Assembly: GCF_003001695.1 (NCBI RefSeq)
Contig: NZ_PVYX01000001.1
Span: 62,001 to 126,000, forward strand
DNA: 64,000 bases
Source: Flagellimonas meridianipacifica
Lineage (GTDB): Bacteria > Bacteroidota > Bacteroidia > Flavobacteriales > Flavobacteriaceae
Reading direction: 5' to 3'
A model generated the notes under the pieces. The model was not told the origin of the DNA. It saw nothing but the letters and a program-made list of their open reading frames with translations, and did not search any database. Shown here piece by piece: positions 57,204 to 64,000 of the stretch. The first letter of the stretch is position 1. Every line of letters begins with the position of its first letter. The position numbers and the translations under genes were made by a program.

Positions 57204-57340
57204 TGATTATAATTTAATTATACCACATTTGAACATTGTATAGCAGAAGCTTTTTAATAAAAATCTTGAACAAGATGCCTTTCACAAATCATTATGAGAG
57301 GCATCCATTTTGTGATAGACAAAAGTGTCCCAATTCAAAT

Positions 57341-57895
57341 CTATTCTATAATTACATTAAAAGGTGCTGCAATGTCTGTATTACCGCCTGCATCATCAAG
57401 ACCTGTGTTTGGTTTGATTGGCAAATGGCGTAGTGTAAAGGTCAACACTCCTGAACTTGCTGTCCCTGCAGTAAGCGTGAATTCTGTGCCAAGTGGATTG
57501 CCGTTACTATCAAAATTACCATACTCCGTTGTTACATCAAGTCCACCAGCAACTGTATAAAAAAATTGATGGTCTACATCTTCTTCTTCTATTTCTTCTG
57601 TTACATTTTCTGGTGGATTAACCGTTTCATTAAGAATTACAATCGTACCATTGTAGGTAACTCCAGCAGTTAGGTTGCGCGAAACAGTAACTACTGGTGG
57701 CTCTGGACCTTCGTCATCCAAGTCACGGGTCTGCAATGTAATGGTTGTTCCACCGCCTTGTGGTTCAAGTGTAACCGTTAAGGTTGTTAGCGGTTCTTCT
57801 TCATTTACCGGTTCTGGTGTATCATCATCATTCGAACAAGATGCGAACAAGATAGTTGCAAATATTACAGTAGCTAAAAGTTGTACATTTTTCAT
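57341..57895 (-). CDS. Lipoprotein of the 'type 1 periplasmic-binding fold' family
   Basis: 184 residues from the ATG at 57895 (two earlier in-frame ATGs precede the signal). Lipoprotein signal ATVIFATILFASC, then NDDDTPEPVNEEEPL linker and a compact beta-rich domain: TTITLQTRDLDDEGPEPPVV, VTEEIEEEDVDHQFFY, EFTLTAGTASSGVLTFTLRH and the end GGNTDIAAPFNVIIE. I recognise this as a flavobacterial lipoprotein family found next to TonB receptors, which fits the receptor gene 128 bases upstream. Function unknown; probably a surface-exposed accessory to that receptor. Confidence 0.8.
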   Translation of the reverse strand: MKNVQLLATVIFATILFASCSNDDDTPEPVNEEEPLTTLTVTLEPQGGGTTITLQTRDLDDEGPEPPVVTVSRNLTAGVTYNGTIVILNETVNPPENVTEEIEEEDVDHQFFYTVAGGLDVTTEYGNFDSNGNPLGTEFTLTAGTASSGVLTFTLRHLPIKPNTGLDDAGGNTDIAAPFNVIIE

Positions 57896-58022
57896 TTGTT
57901 TTTGATTTAAAAGGTTAAAATTTGTGTTCATTCTAAAAGGTTTAAAATTCATTTGATTATGTTTTAATGGTTGTTAGGTTATTCAAAAAGTTTTGCTCTC
58001 ATATTTTTAATTGTTGTAATGA

Positions 58023-60422
58023 TTAATAATTGAATTTCAGATTTAACAAAAAGTTCCTACCCAAATCATCTGCATAAAAGCGTAGGCGGTTTAAGTAGTT
58101 TCTGTAGCTGATATTTAATAAGTTTGAAATGCCAAAGCCTACCGTAAGTGTTGATTTTTTGTTGACTTTAAAATCAATACTGGAATTGAAATTGATTAAA
58201 TGGTATGCCTCTGGCGGTGTACTCACATCCACAAGTTCCATTGTTTCTGTCTCTGGTATGAATACCTCAAAATTGTTGTTAGGAAATTCATTTTGTCGGA
58301 AGTAATACTCACTCTGTAACGACAGCCGAATGTTGTTGAACTCTGTTTTTTGATAAACGATTTCGTTCTTTATATTCAAGGGTGGCATACTAATCAGTGG
58401 CTCGTCTCTATTACGGTCGTAGCCCTTTACTAATGAAAACTGACTGTTGATTCGATAGTTTTTGGCGAAAGCGTAAAACGCATCAACATCTACACCAAGC
58501 AATTGGGCATTGGTTTGGCGGTATTCCCATACCTGATAATTACCCCTGATTGTTTGTCTAATCTCAGTAGGTTCAATGACGATAAAGTTTGAAATCGAAT
58601 TGATAAACGGATTTACTGAAAAGCTAAACAAGCTATTATCCCTTTGAAATGTCATAGATACTTTGTGCCCTATTTCAGAATCAAATCTCAAATCACCCAG
58701 TTCGATTCTGGAAGCGGAATGGTGCAGACCTTCACTAAAAAGTTCTGAGGGATTGGGTGCACGTGATGCAATGGAATAATTAAAATAGAGATTGTAATCA
58801 TTACCAAAAGAATAGGTTGTACCCAATGTGCCAGAAGCATTGTAGAAATTTAACTGGGGATTGGTCAGAATCTGATTTTCAAGTTCCTCAACAACTATTT
58901 CAGGAAATACTTGGTCATAATTGCGCGATTCCCAAAAAGAGGTTCGGTAGAATTTGAAAACGTCCATATAGATATAATCAAAACGTCCACCTGCTTCAAG
59001 AAGCCACTGGTCATTCAATCTATAATCTGCTATGGCATATAAACCCAAATCATATTTATCATAGTCCGGTATCAATCGCCGCACACCAGTATCTGGGTCT
59101 GCAAAATTGTTTTGATATCTTCCCATCACACCCGCTTTTAGATTTAATTCATCAGCTAAGCGTGAATTTAGGTCTAGCAATAGCGTGTGGGTGTCGAGCT
59201 GCAAATCCAACGATGCTCTTCCTCTGCCATCACCACGCCTGATATCGAATTCAAGACGATTATTTCTTTGAAAATCATACTGCAAGTTCAACTTTCCCAA
59301 GCCATCAACTCTTTTGAAGGCTTTTATTCTTGCCAAATGATGGGTTACATCTTGTTTGGGTTCATTGATTTCATATGTGAAATCGTTGACGATTAATGGT
59401 CTGAGGCTATTGATAGCTCGAATCTGGTCTCTTGCACCGCCTGCAACGGAAGCTCTTAAAATGCCGATTTCGTTTTTAAATAATGAATAATAGGCCTCTA
59501 TGCCATAGTTAAAGCGGTTGATCCCCACTTGCAAAGAAGCGTTTCGTGCAAAAATACCCGTGTTGCTCAATATGTAATCCGGTGCCTCAAAATCCCCAAA
59601 GCGTTTTAATGTTCCCTGAACTGATGTATACCAGCCGTTTTGATAACTTTTGGTTAATTGGGATGTAATAGACGAACCACGTCCATTGTTAGCAGCAATA
59701 AGTAGCGTTTTGCCATAGAGGCTATCTTTTACAGGGACTTTTAAAGCTTCTGCTACAATTACGCCACCCACCGCATCACCACTGTATTGTAATGCCCCTG
59801 CTCCTTTTATCAAGGTTAGATTGCCAACGGCATTGATATCAACGTTGGGGGCGTGTTCTGCACCCCATTCTTGATCTTCCATTCGCACACCATTATTGAT
59901 GATTACAACACGACTGCTGTGAAGACCATTTATAAGCGGTTTTACAACAGTGTTTCCTGTATTTAGAGAAGAAACCCCGCTTAGGCTATTAAGGGCATCG
60001 CCAAGCGAACCGCTACTAAAATTTTCCAAATCTTCTTTGGCCAGGGTGTTCTCAAAAGTTGTTTTGGATTTGTTACTGTAGGCCTTGCCTGCAACTACTA
60101 CTTGGTTAAGTTCTTCAATATGATGTTCCAGCTTAAATGATGTGGTCGTGTTGCCTACTACCTTGACTGTAAAACCTTTGGTCAAACAGAAGGGGTGGGA
60201 CACCTGTATGGAATAGGTGCCATCGCATAGGTTTGAAATAGCAAATCTCCCATCCAAACCTGTTTGCACAGCCTGTTCAGTACCCGCAACAATAAGGGTA
60301 GCCCCCACGAGCAATGAACCATCGTGAAGGTCGGTTATGGTACCAGAAAGTATATTATCACAATTTTGAGACAATGATGTAATACTGCTTAAGAGCAATA
60401 TTAACAGTGCATATTTACACAT
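58023..60422 (-). CDS. TonB-dependent receptor (metal/haem-type layout)
   Basis: 799 residues. Signal peptide, CarboxypepD_reg-like domain (about 25-105), plug domain (GDALNSLSGVSSLNTGNTVV, GLHSSRVVIINNGVRMEDQEWGAEHA) and a barrel closing in FLLNLKFNY. The plug has a short repeat of 'GAGALQYSGDAVGGVI'. Shape and neighbours (His/Cys small protein, HMA-AraC regulator, PepSY protein) resemble zinc/copper or haem-type receptors rather than SusC glycan receptors. Ligand unknown. Intact. Confidence 0.9.
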   Translation of the reverse strand: MCKYALLILLLSSITSLSQNCDNILSGTITDLHDGSLLVGATLIVAGTEQAVQTGLDGRFAISNLCDGTYSIQVSHPFCLTKGFTVKVVGNTTTSFKLEHHIEELNQVVVAGKAYSNKSKTTFENTLAKEDLENFSSGSLGDALNSLSGVSSLNTGNTVVKPLINGLHSSRVVIINNGVRMEDQEWGAEHAPNVDINAVGNLTLIKGAGALQYSGDAVGGVIVAEALKVPVKDSLYGKTLLIAANNGRGSSITSQLTKSYQNGWYTSVQGTLKRFGDFEAPDYILSNTGIFARNASLQVGINRFNYGIEAYYSLFKNEIGILRASVAGGARDQIRAINSLRPLIVNDFTYEINEPKQDVTHHLARIKAFKRVDGLGKLNLQYDFQRNNRLEFDIRRGDGRGRASLDLQLDTHTLLLDLNSRLADELNLKAGVMGRYQNNFADPDTGVRRLIPDYDKYDLGLYAIADYRLNDQWLLEAGGRFDYIYMDVFKFYRTSFWESRNYDQVFPEIVVEELENQILTNPQLNFYNASGTLGTTYSFGNDYNLYFNYSIASRAPNPSELFSEGLHHSASRIELGDLRFDSEIGHKVSMTFQRDNSLFSFSVNPFINSISNFIVIEPTEIRQTIRGNYQVWEYRQTNAQLLGVDVDAFYAFAKNYRINSQFSLVKGYDRNRDEPLISMPPLNIKNEIVYQKTEFNNIRLSLQSEYYFRQNEFPNNNFEVFIPETETMELVDVSTPPEAYHLINFNSSIDFKVNKKSTLTVGFGISNLLNISYRNYLNRLRFYADDLGRNFLLNLKFNY

Positions 60423-60461
60423 ATGATTCTTTGATTAAGTTGAAACTGATTTGTTCGCCTT

Positions 60462-60791
60462 TTAACAAAAGAATGGGGGTGCGCGTAATTGTGTGTTGGT
60501 TCTATTAAAGGAATGGAACTGTGATAAAACAAAGGCTTTGTGAACCTTTTCAAAAATTCTACTGAGCAATAAATCTGGATACTCGATTAGGTCGTAGTCT
60601 ATGGAGGTTAGGTGGAAATTGCATATCTCACATTTTGTAACGGTTTCATGGATATGTGTCACTTTTTCTGCACAAGTGATATGCTCGTGACCTTCGAACA
60701 TATGAAAAAACCGGATGGCGGCAGGTGCCATTAAGGCTAAGGCGAGCAATAACGCAACAATATTTTTTCCAATCTGTTTTTTGTATTGCAT
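60462..60791 (-). CDS. Small His/Cys-rich hypothetical protein
   Basis: 109 residues. One N-terminal membrane helix (IVALLLALALMAPAAIRFF), then potential metal ligands FEGHEHITC, VTHIHETVTKCEICNFH, and a C-terminal Cys. It lies between the TonB receptor and the HMA-AraC regulator on the same strand, so a metal-related periplasmic role is likely. No named family recognised. Confidence 0.75.
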   Translation of the reverse strand: MQYKKQIGKNIVALLLALALMAPAAIRFFHMFEGHEHITCAEKVTHIHETVTKCEICNFHLTSIDYDLIEYPDLLLSRIFEKVHKAFVLSQFHSFNRTNTQLRAPPFFC

Positions 60792-60874
60792 CGTTTTTCT
60801 AACGGTTAGGAAGAATTGGTTTCACATAATTAAGAACACCTACGGCAGATCTTGCTCCTTTACAAGGGAATTTA

Positions 60875-61444
60875 TTAGTGTACTTCATCCAAAGAATTTC
60901 TGTTTTGAATGGCACTGTTCTTAAATTTCGTTGGTGTCATCCCAGTGATTTTTTTGAATTGGTTGCTTAAATAGGCAACACTACTGTAATCCAATTGATA
61001 AGCAATTTCTTTTAAGCTCAGCTCATCATAAATCAATAATTCCTTGACCCTTTCAATTTTTTGATTTATGATGTATTGTTCAAAAGTGATGCTCTCTACT
61101 GAAGAAAACAACGAGCTTAAATACTTGTGATCTAGATTCAATTCATCTGCCATATATTCGGGCCACTTCACACCATCGAGTGATTTGGAATGATGAACCT
61201 TATTTATAACCAAATTTTTCATCTGTTCAATGAGCTGTCCCTTACGGTCATTGATGATTGTAAATCCGATTTTTTCAAGCCTATTTTTTAATTCTTCCTT
61301 AATTTCACCCATAAGTTCATCTTTTAACGTTATTTCACCCAAGGTGACATTGGTATACGGAATTACCATTTTATCCAAAATTTCTTCAATGGCCATTATA
61401 CACCGAGGGCAGACCATATTTTTTATGTATAAAATCGACTTCAT
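60875..61444 (-). CDS. HMA-domain-AraC fusion regulator
   Basis: 189 residues. N-terminal metal-binding domain with CPRC (Cys12-Cys15) in KNMVCPRCIMAIEEIL, then an AraC-type helix-turn-helix pair: FEQYIINQKIERVKELLIYD, SLKEIAYQLDYSSVAYLSNQ and KITGMTPTKFKN. It would sense copper or another soft metal and control the receptor and small metal genes nearby. Such HMA-AraC proteins are a known Bacteroidota theme near copper genes. Intact. Confidence 0.9.
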   Translation of the reverse strand: MKSILYIKNMVCPRCIMAIEEILDKMVIPYTNVTLGEITLKDELMGEIKEELKNRLEKIGFTIINDRKGQLIEQMKNLVINKVHHSKSLDGVKWPEYMADELNLDHKYLSSLFSSVESITFEQYIINQKIERVKELLIYDELSLKEIAYQLDYSSVAYLSNQFKKITGMTPTKFKNSAIQNRNSLDEVH

Positions 61445-61456
61445 ACTATTTAAAAA

Positions 61457-61651
61457 CTAAAATCCGTACTTAGCTCTGAATTCCCATATGGCCTTAAAGA
61501 AAATGGCAATTAGCGCTATAATAAAAAACAACACCAAGGCCAAAATACCGTATATTTTTGTCCTCCTGTCCTTTCTTTCCTTCTCAGGGTTTGGTTTGAC
61601 TTTTTTTAAATCCCTCTCCTCCTTTCTTCTGTTTCTTCTACTATCGCTCAT
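61457..61651 (-). CDS. Small membrane protein 1 of the PepSY cluster
   Basis: 64 residues: a highly basic and acidic N-terminus (SRRNRRKEERDLKKVKP) and one membrane helix (YGILALVLFFIIALIAIFF) with a short tail. 12 bases before the HMA-AraC start, so probably in the same transcript. No known family. Confidence 0.65.
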   Translation of the reverse strand: MSDSRRNRRKEERDLKKVKPNPEKERKDRRTKIYGILALVLFFIIALIAIFFKAIWEFRAKYGF

Positions 61652-61744
61652 TATTCAACTATTTATCCTACAAATTGTAATCAGGGCCATCTTCCACGAT
61701 TCTCAATCGCAACGCTCCGTAACATCTCCGGTGAATCAAAAATT

Positions 61745-61906
61745 TTACTTCCCGAAAAGGGCAAATAGAATAAGCGTAATCGTTAAGTATATTCCAAATA
61801 GTATAAGGATTGAAACAAAAAGATAGAGGCCCTCCTTTTGCCAGGAAACCCTTTTTGAGGACACCGGTTTCTTTCTCTTTTCATTTTCTTGACACTTATC
61901 TTCCAT
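61745..61906 (-). CDS. Small membrane protein 2 of the PepSY cluster (53 residues)
   Basis: ATG 61906 to TAA 61745. A charged start (MEDKCQENEKRKKPVSSKRV) is followed by one helix (LYLFVSILILFGIYLTITLI) and LFALFGK. The layout copies the neighbour at 61457 (charged N-terminus, one helix). 46 bases after the PepSY gene on the same strand. Coding is likely from position and composition. Confidence 0.55.
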   Translation of the reverse strand: MEDKCQENEKRKKPVSSKRVSWQKEGLYLFVSILILFGIYLTITLILFALFGK

Positions 61907-61952
61907 AACAAATCACTCTTCCCATACCGTTTTGAATTCTTCACATTAAGCT

Positions 61953-62666
61953 TCAAATCACTTTTTTGGTCTTTTTCAACCTTCTTACAGTTGGTGAACT
62001 CACGAACCACAACAAGAATCCGCTCAGAACCGTAATCAATCCAAGTAATGAAAATGCCCTTAGCAGAGTGGTGTTGAAATCATCACGTGTTTGATAGTCC
62101 ATCGTATGGGTCATCCATAAAAAGTCGAACCATCTCCAGTTTCGGTGTCGAACCGTTTGGAATGCACCATTTTTCACCGCCACGTAGGCTTTAAGGTTCT
62201 GAGGAGTGTCGTAACTAATTTCGTAAGCAGGCAGGAGCCTACCACGGTATTCATGTTGGTCTCCCACCGTATTGATTATTTGAATCCCAGCCACTTGAAG
62301 TTCTGGAAGCATATGCCTTTCTGCAACCTGTAAAGCTTCTTGCTTCGTAACTTTAGTTTTCAATTTACCTGTTTTCGCGTCGTGGAGCTTGGATTTGTTG
62401 ATCCAGTAATACGGCTTCCCGGCAATTTCAAGCAACTCCAATGATTCTATTGGATCCTGTAGTTGAAGACTTTGTGTACCCAACAGGTTACTGAATCCGG
62501 TTTGGCTTACTTTCTCCTTTTTGAAATGGTCACCATGTATCTCGTCGATGTCCGTCCAGCTAAAATACATGCCACTTATGGTCCACATCAGAAACTGGAT
62601 TCCTAAGAAAATTCCAAGATACCGATGTACTTTTCTTATTTTCAGGGCTGAGTGCCTATTTACCAT
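61953..62666 (-). CDS. PepSY-associated membrane protein
   Basis: 237 residues. An N-terminal helix (VHRYLGIFLGIQFLMWTISGMYFSW), a periplasmic PepSY-like pair of domains (VTKQEALQVAERHMLPELQV; RLLPAYEISYDTPQNLKAYV) and a C-terminal helix (FSLLGLITVLSGFLLWFV). WFDFLWMTHTMDY is the typical HxM-like motif before the last helix. The family is linked to metal reductases and siderophore/iron uptake. Next in a row with the DUF2911 gene (1-base gap). Intact. Confidence 0.87.
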   Translation of the reverse strand: MVNRHSALKIRKVHRYLGIFLGIQFLMWTISGMYFSWTDIDEIHGDHFKKEKVSQTGFSNLLGTQSLQLQDPIESLELLEIAGKPYYWINKSKLHDAKTGKLKTKVTKQEALQVAERHMLPELQVAGIQIINTVGDQHEYRGRLLPAYEISYDTPQNLKAYVAVKNGAFQTVRHRNWRWFDFLWMTHTMDYQTRDDFNTTLLRAFSLLGLITVLSGFLLWFVSSPTVRRLKKTKKVI

Positions 62667-62667
62667 A

Positions 62668-63249
62668 TTAGTTATTTACCTTAAAATTGAATTCTACAGA
62701 TACTCTCTCCCAACTCAATGAAATTGCACCTTCTTTATCATTAACCTTGTTGATTTGATATTCTAGATGTTCGGTCAATTCATCCGAAATCAAGGGTTTT
62801 ACCTTAAAACGAAGAACATCCTCCTTTTCATCGTACTCATCTTTTCCGTGTTGGTTCCAATTGGAATTGAAAATGATGGTCCATTCTTCTTTTGATGGAA
62901 TCGTAAAAAAACCATATTTCCCGGCCGGAAGTATTTTATTATCGATTAGTAAATCTTTATTTGTTTCTATCCAAGTAGCCATATGCGCTCCTGCTTGCCA
63001 GACCTGGTCATAAGCCAATAAACCACCAAATATGATTCTACCCCTGACCCCTGGAGATGAATAGTCCATGTGTATGTGAGCATCACCTATCATTGCCATT
63101 GTTGAAGTAAGTGGGCTTAATACTTTTTTTGGAGGTTCGGTCGTTATTGCTCCTTTCGATTGCTCTGGCAATGATTTGGTTTTCTGCTCTTTACAATTTG
63201 CAAAAAGAAGGCCAAACACTACGATGCCTAAATAAATATATCGACTCAT
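62668..63249 (-). CDS. DUF2911 lipoprotein
   Basis: 193 residues. Lipoprotein signal YLGIVVFGLLFANC (Cys19), linker, then DUF2911: HIHMDYSSPGVRGRIIFGGL, VWQAGAHMATWIETNKDL and LPAGKYGFFTIPSKEEWTII. DUF2911 is a periplasmic beta-sandwich family of unknown function, widespread in Bacteroidota. Co-transcribed with PepSY (1-base gap) and the NTF2-like gene upstream (6-base gap). Intact. Confidence 0.87.
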   Translation of the reverse strand: MSRYIYLGIVVFGLLFANCKEQKTKSLPEQSKGAITTEPPKKVLSPLTSTMAMIGDAHIHMDYSSPGVRGRIIFGGLLAYDQVWQAGAHMATWIETNKDLLIDNKILPAGKYGFFTIPSKEEWTIIFNSNWNQHGKDEYDEKEDVLRFKVKPLISDELTEHLEYQINKVNDKEGAISLSWERVSVEFNFKVNN

Positions 63250-63255
63250 TTACTG

Positions 63256-63738
63256 TTACTTTTTATTTCTTGAAGATGAGTGGGTTTTAATTATTTTCCA
63301 TTGGTCATCAGTTTTTTTCAATATTGAGGTGGCCACCCCTTTTCTATTAATAATGCGGGGTGATGCGCCTTTTTCAGCTTGAAGTTCTATGGTATAGGTG
63401 TACGTTTCCGTAGTAAATGCATAAGGAAGACCTACCTCGACTTGAATCATATAATCGGAGAACTCAAATCGATTGAAGTGTGAAAGTTCAGGCCCTAGGT
63501 GATGTTCGATATAATTCGCATAGGTACCCTCAATGCCTCCCTGCTCAAACACCTTTGAATCTGCGGAGAACAGTTCAAAAGTGCCTTCGGTGGTTTTGTT
63601 CTGTAAGGCCTCCTTGTATTTCTTCATGATTGCGACCACAGCCTCTTCTTCTGAGGATATCGTAGGTTCTTGGGCGTTGACCGCTGTTACTGCCAGTACC
63701 GCCAGCAATGGCAAGAAAATGATTTTGATTCTTTTCAT
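63256..63738 (-). CDS. Secreted NTF2-like (DUF4440-type) protein
   Basis: 160 residues from the ATG at 63738; the frame is open further upstream, but those codons lie in the tail of the preceding methyltransferase gene, and another in-frame ATG at 63762 adds eight residues before the signal. Signal peptide IFLPLLAVLAVTAVNAQ. Domain pattern AVVAIMKKYKEALQNKTTEG, DSKVFEQGGIEGTYANYIEH, DDQWKIIKTHSSSRNK. Third NTF2-like secreted protein in the window; it opens the PepSY/DUF2911 row. Confidence 0.8.
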   Translation of the reverse strand: MKRIKIIFLPLLAVLAVTAVNAQEPTISSEEEAVVAIMKKYKEALQNKTTEGTFELFSADSKVFEQGGIEGTYANYIEHHLGPELSHFNRFEFSDYMIQVEVGLPYAFTTETYTYTIELQAEKGASPRIINRKGVATSILKKTDDQWKIIKTHSSSRNKK

Positions 63739-63796
63739 TTTTATCGTTTTAAGGTTATTCATTATTTTTCTTATGTTTTGTAAATTATCAGTACTT

Positions 63797-64000
63797 CTAA
63801 ACCCTACAAAAACTTGGTTTTTTCCCCTGATAATAGCAGTAGCTTCCAATTTTTGTGTTTACGTGGCCCACTTCTGCCACGTTTTCAAACCCAGCAGCCA
63901 CCATAAAATCCGGTATAAGTCCTTTTACGTTGTCGGCCGTGGTCGCAAAACCGTCAAGAATTTGGACCGAATAGAACATACCTCTCATCAACCTGGATTT
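63797..64000 (-). CDS. Class I methyltransferase, 3' end only (start outside window)
   Basis: About 67 residues visible, open to the right window edge: FYSVQILDGFATTADNVKGL, then PDFMVAAGFENVAEVGHVNT and IGSYCYYQGKKPSF. The AGF..V.E...T..G....Y.G pattern is the usual C-terminal sheet of class I SAM methyltransferases. Too little remains for a substrate. Confidence 0.6.
   Translation of the reverse strand, partial: KSRLMRGMFYSVQILDGFATTADNVKGLIPDFMVAAGFENVAEVGHVNTKIGSYCYYQGKKPSFCRV

Overview
The window looks like a chromosome segment of a marine Flavobacteriaceae-type Bacteroidota. The signs are two SusC-like TonB-dependent receptors, a DUF4249 lipoprotein beside one of them, many short Cys-lipobox lipoproteins, TAnnTTTG-type -7 promoter boxes, almost no strong Shine-Dalgarno sites, and a PBP1C/alpha-2-macroglobulin pair. 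I cannot assign a genus.

Layout. (1) 1-11.5 kb is ordinary core genome: the 3' part of an alpha-2-macroglobulin gene, a small membrane protein and pbpC on the + strand; then der, a choice-of-anchor I lipoprotein, era and a Na+/alanine-type symporter on the - strand. (2) 11.6-24.7 kb starts with an initiator tRNA-Met followed immediately by a tyrosine integrase. It is a worn accessory region: a decayed serine resolvase, an amber-split membrane protein, a decayed XRE regulator, a truncated DUF6090 gene, an intact Fic protein behind a cluster of TTTCATGAAA palindromes, a Crp-type regulator, a DUF1028-TPR protein, and two genes (a 3-hydroxyacyl-CoA dehydrogenase-like protein and a penicillin-acylase-family lipoprotein) whose boundaries look like integron gene cassettes. 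(3) 24.9-40.9 kb is a long - strand operon: a YHS/agmatine-deiminase fusion lipoprotein, a DUF885 peptidase-like lipoprotein, an NAD-dependent epimerase, a SAM methyltransferase, a DUF1254/DUF1214 protein, a complete branched-chain amino-acid (Liv/HAAT) ABC transporter with an acyl-CoA synthetase inside it, and a second acylase cut by one amber codon. (4) 41.6-46.7 kb has two tandem NTF2-like secreted proteins divergent from a Reg_prop/Y_Y_Y sensor kinase and its LuxR-type response regulator. (5) 46.9-51.1 kb is a copper module: MtfA-like peptidase, HMA protein, CopA ATPase and a DUF305 protein. (6) 51.4-57.2 kb has a DUF4249/TonB-receptor pair and an AT-rich glycosyltransferase 9 gene lying between an AraC-type regulator and a duplicated 3' fragment of that regulator. 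(7) 57.3-64 kb is a second metal- or haem-like module: lipoprotein, TonB receptor, His/Cys-rich small protein, HMA-AraC regulator, two small membrane proteins, a PepSY protein, a DUF2911 lipoprotein and an NTF2-like protein, ending in the 3' end of a methyltransferase.

How it may work together (inference). The 25-41 kb operon combines exported amide/amidine hydrolases and a peptidase-like protein with a high-affinity amino-acid/amide importer and an acyl-CoA synthetase. That suggests cleavage of an N-acylated or amidine compound outside the inner membrane, import of the amine half and CoA activation of the acyl half. No substrate can be read from the sequence. The most unusual observations are the attC-like cassette boundaries at 19.6-22.9 kb, the YHS/agmatine-deiminase fusion, and the Liv-acylase operon itself.
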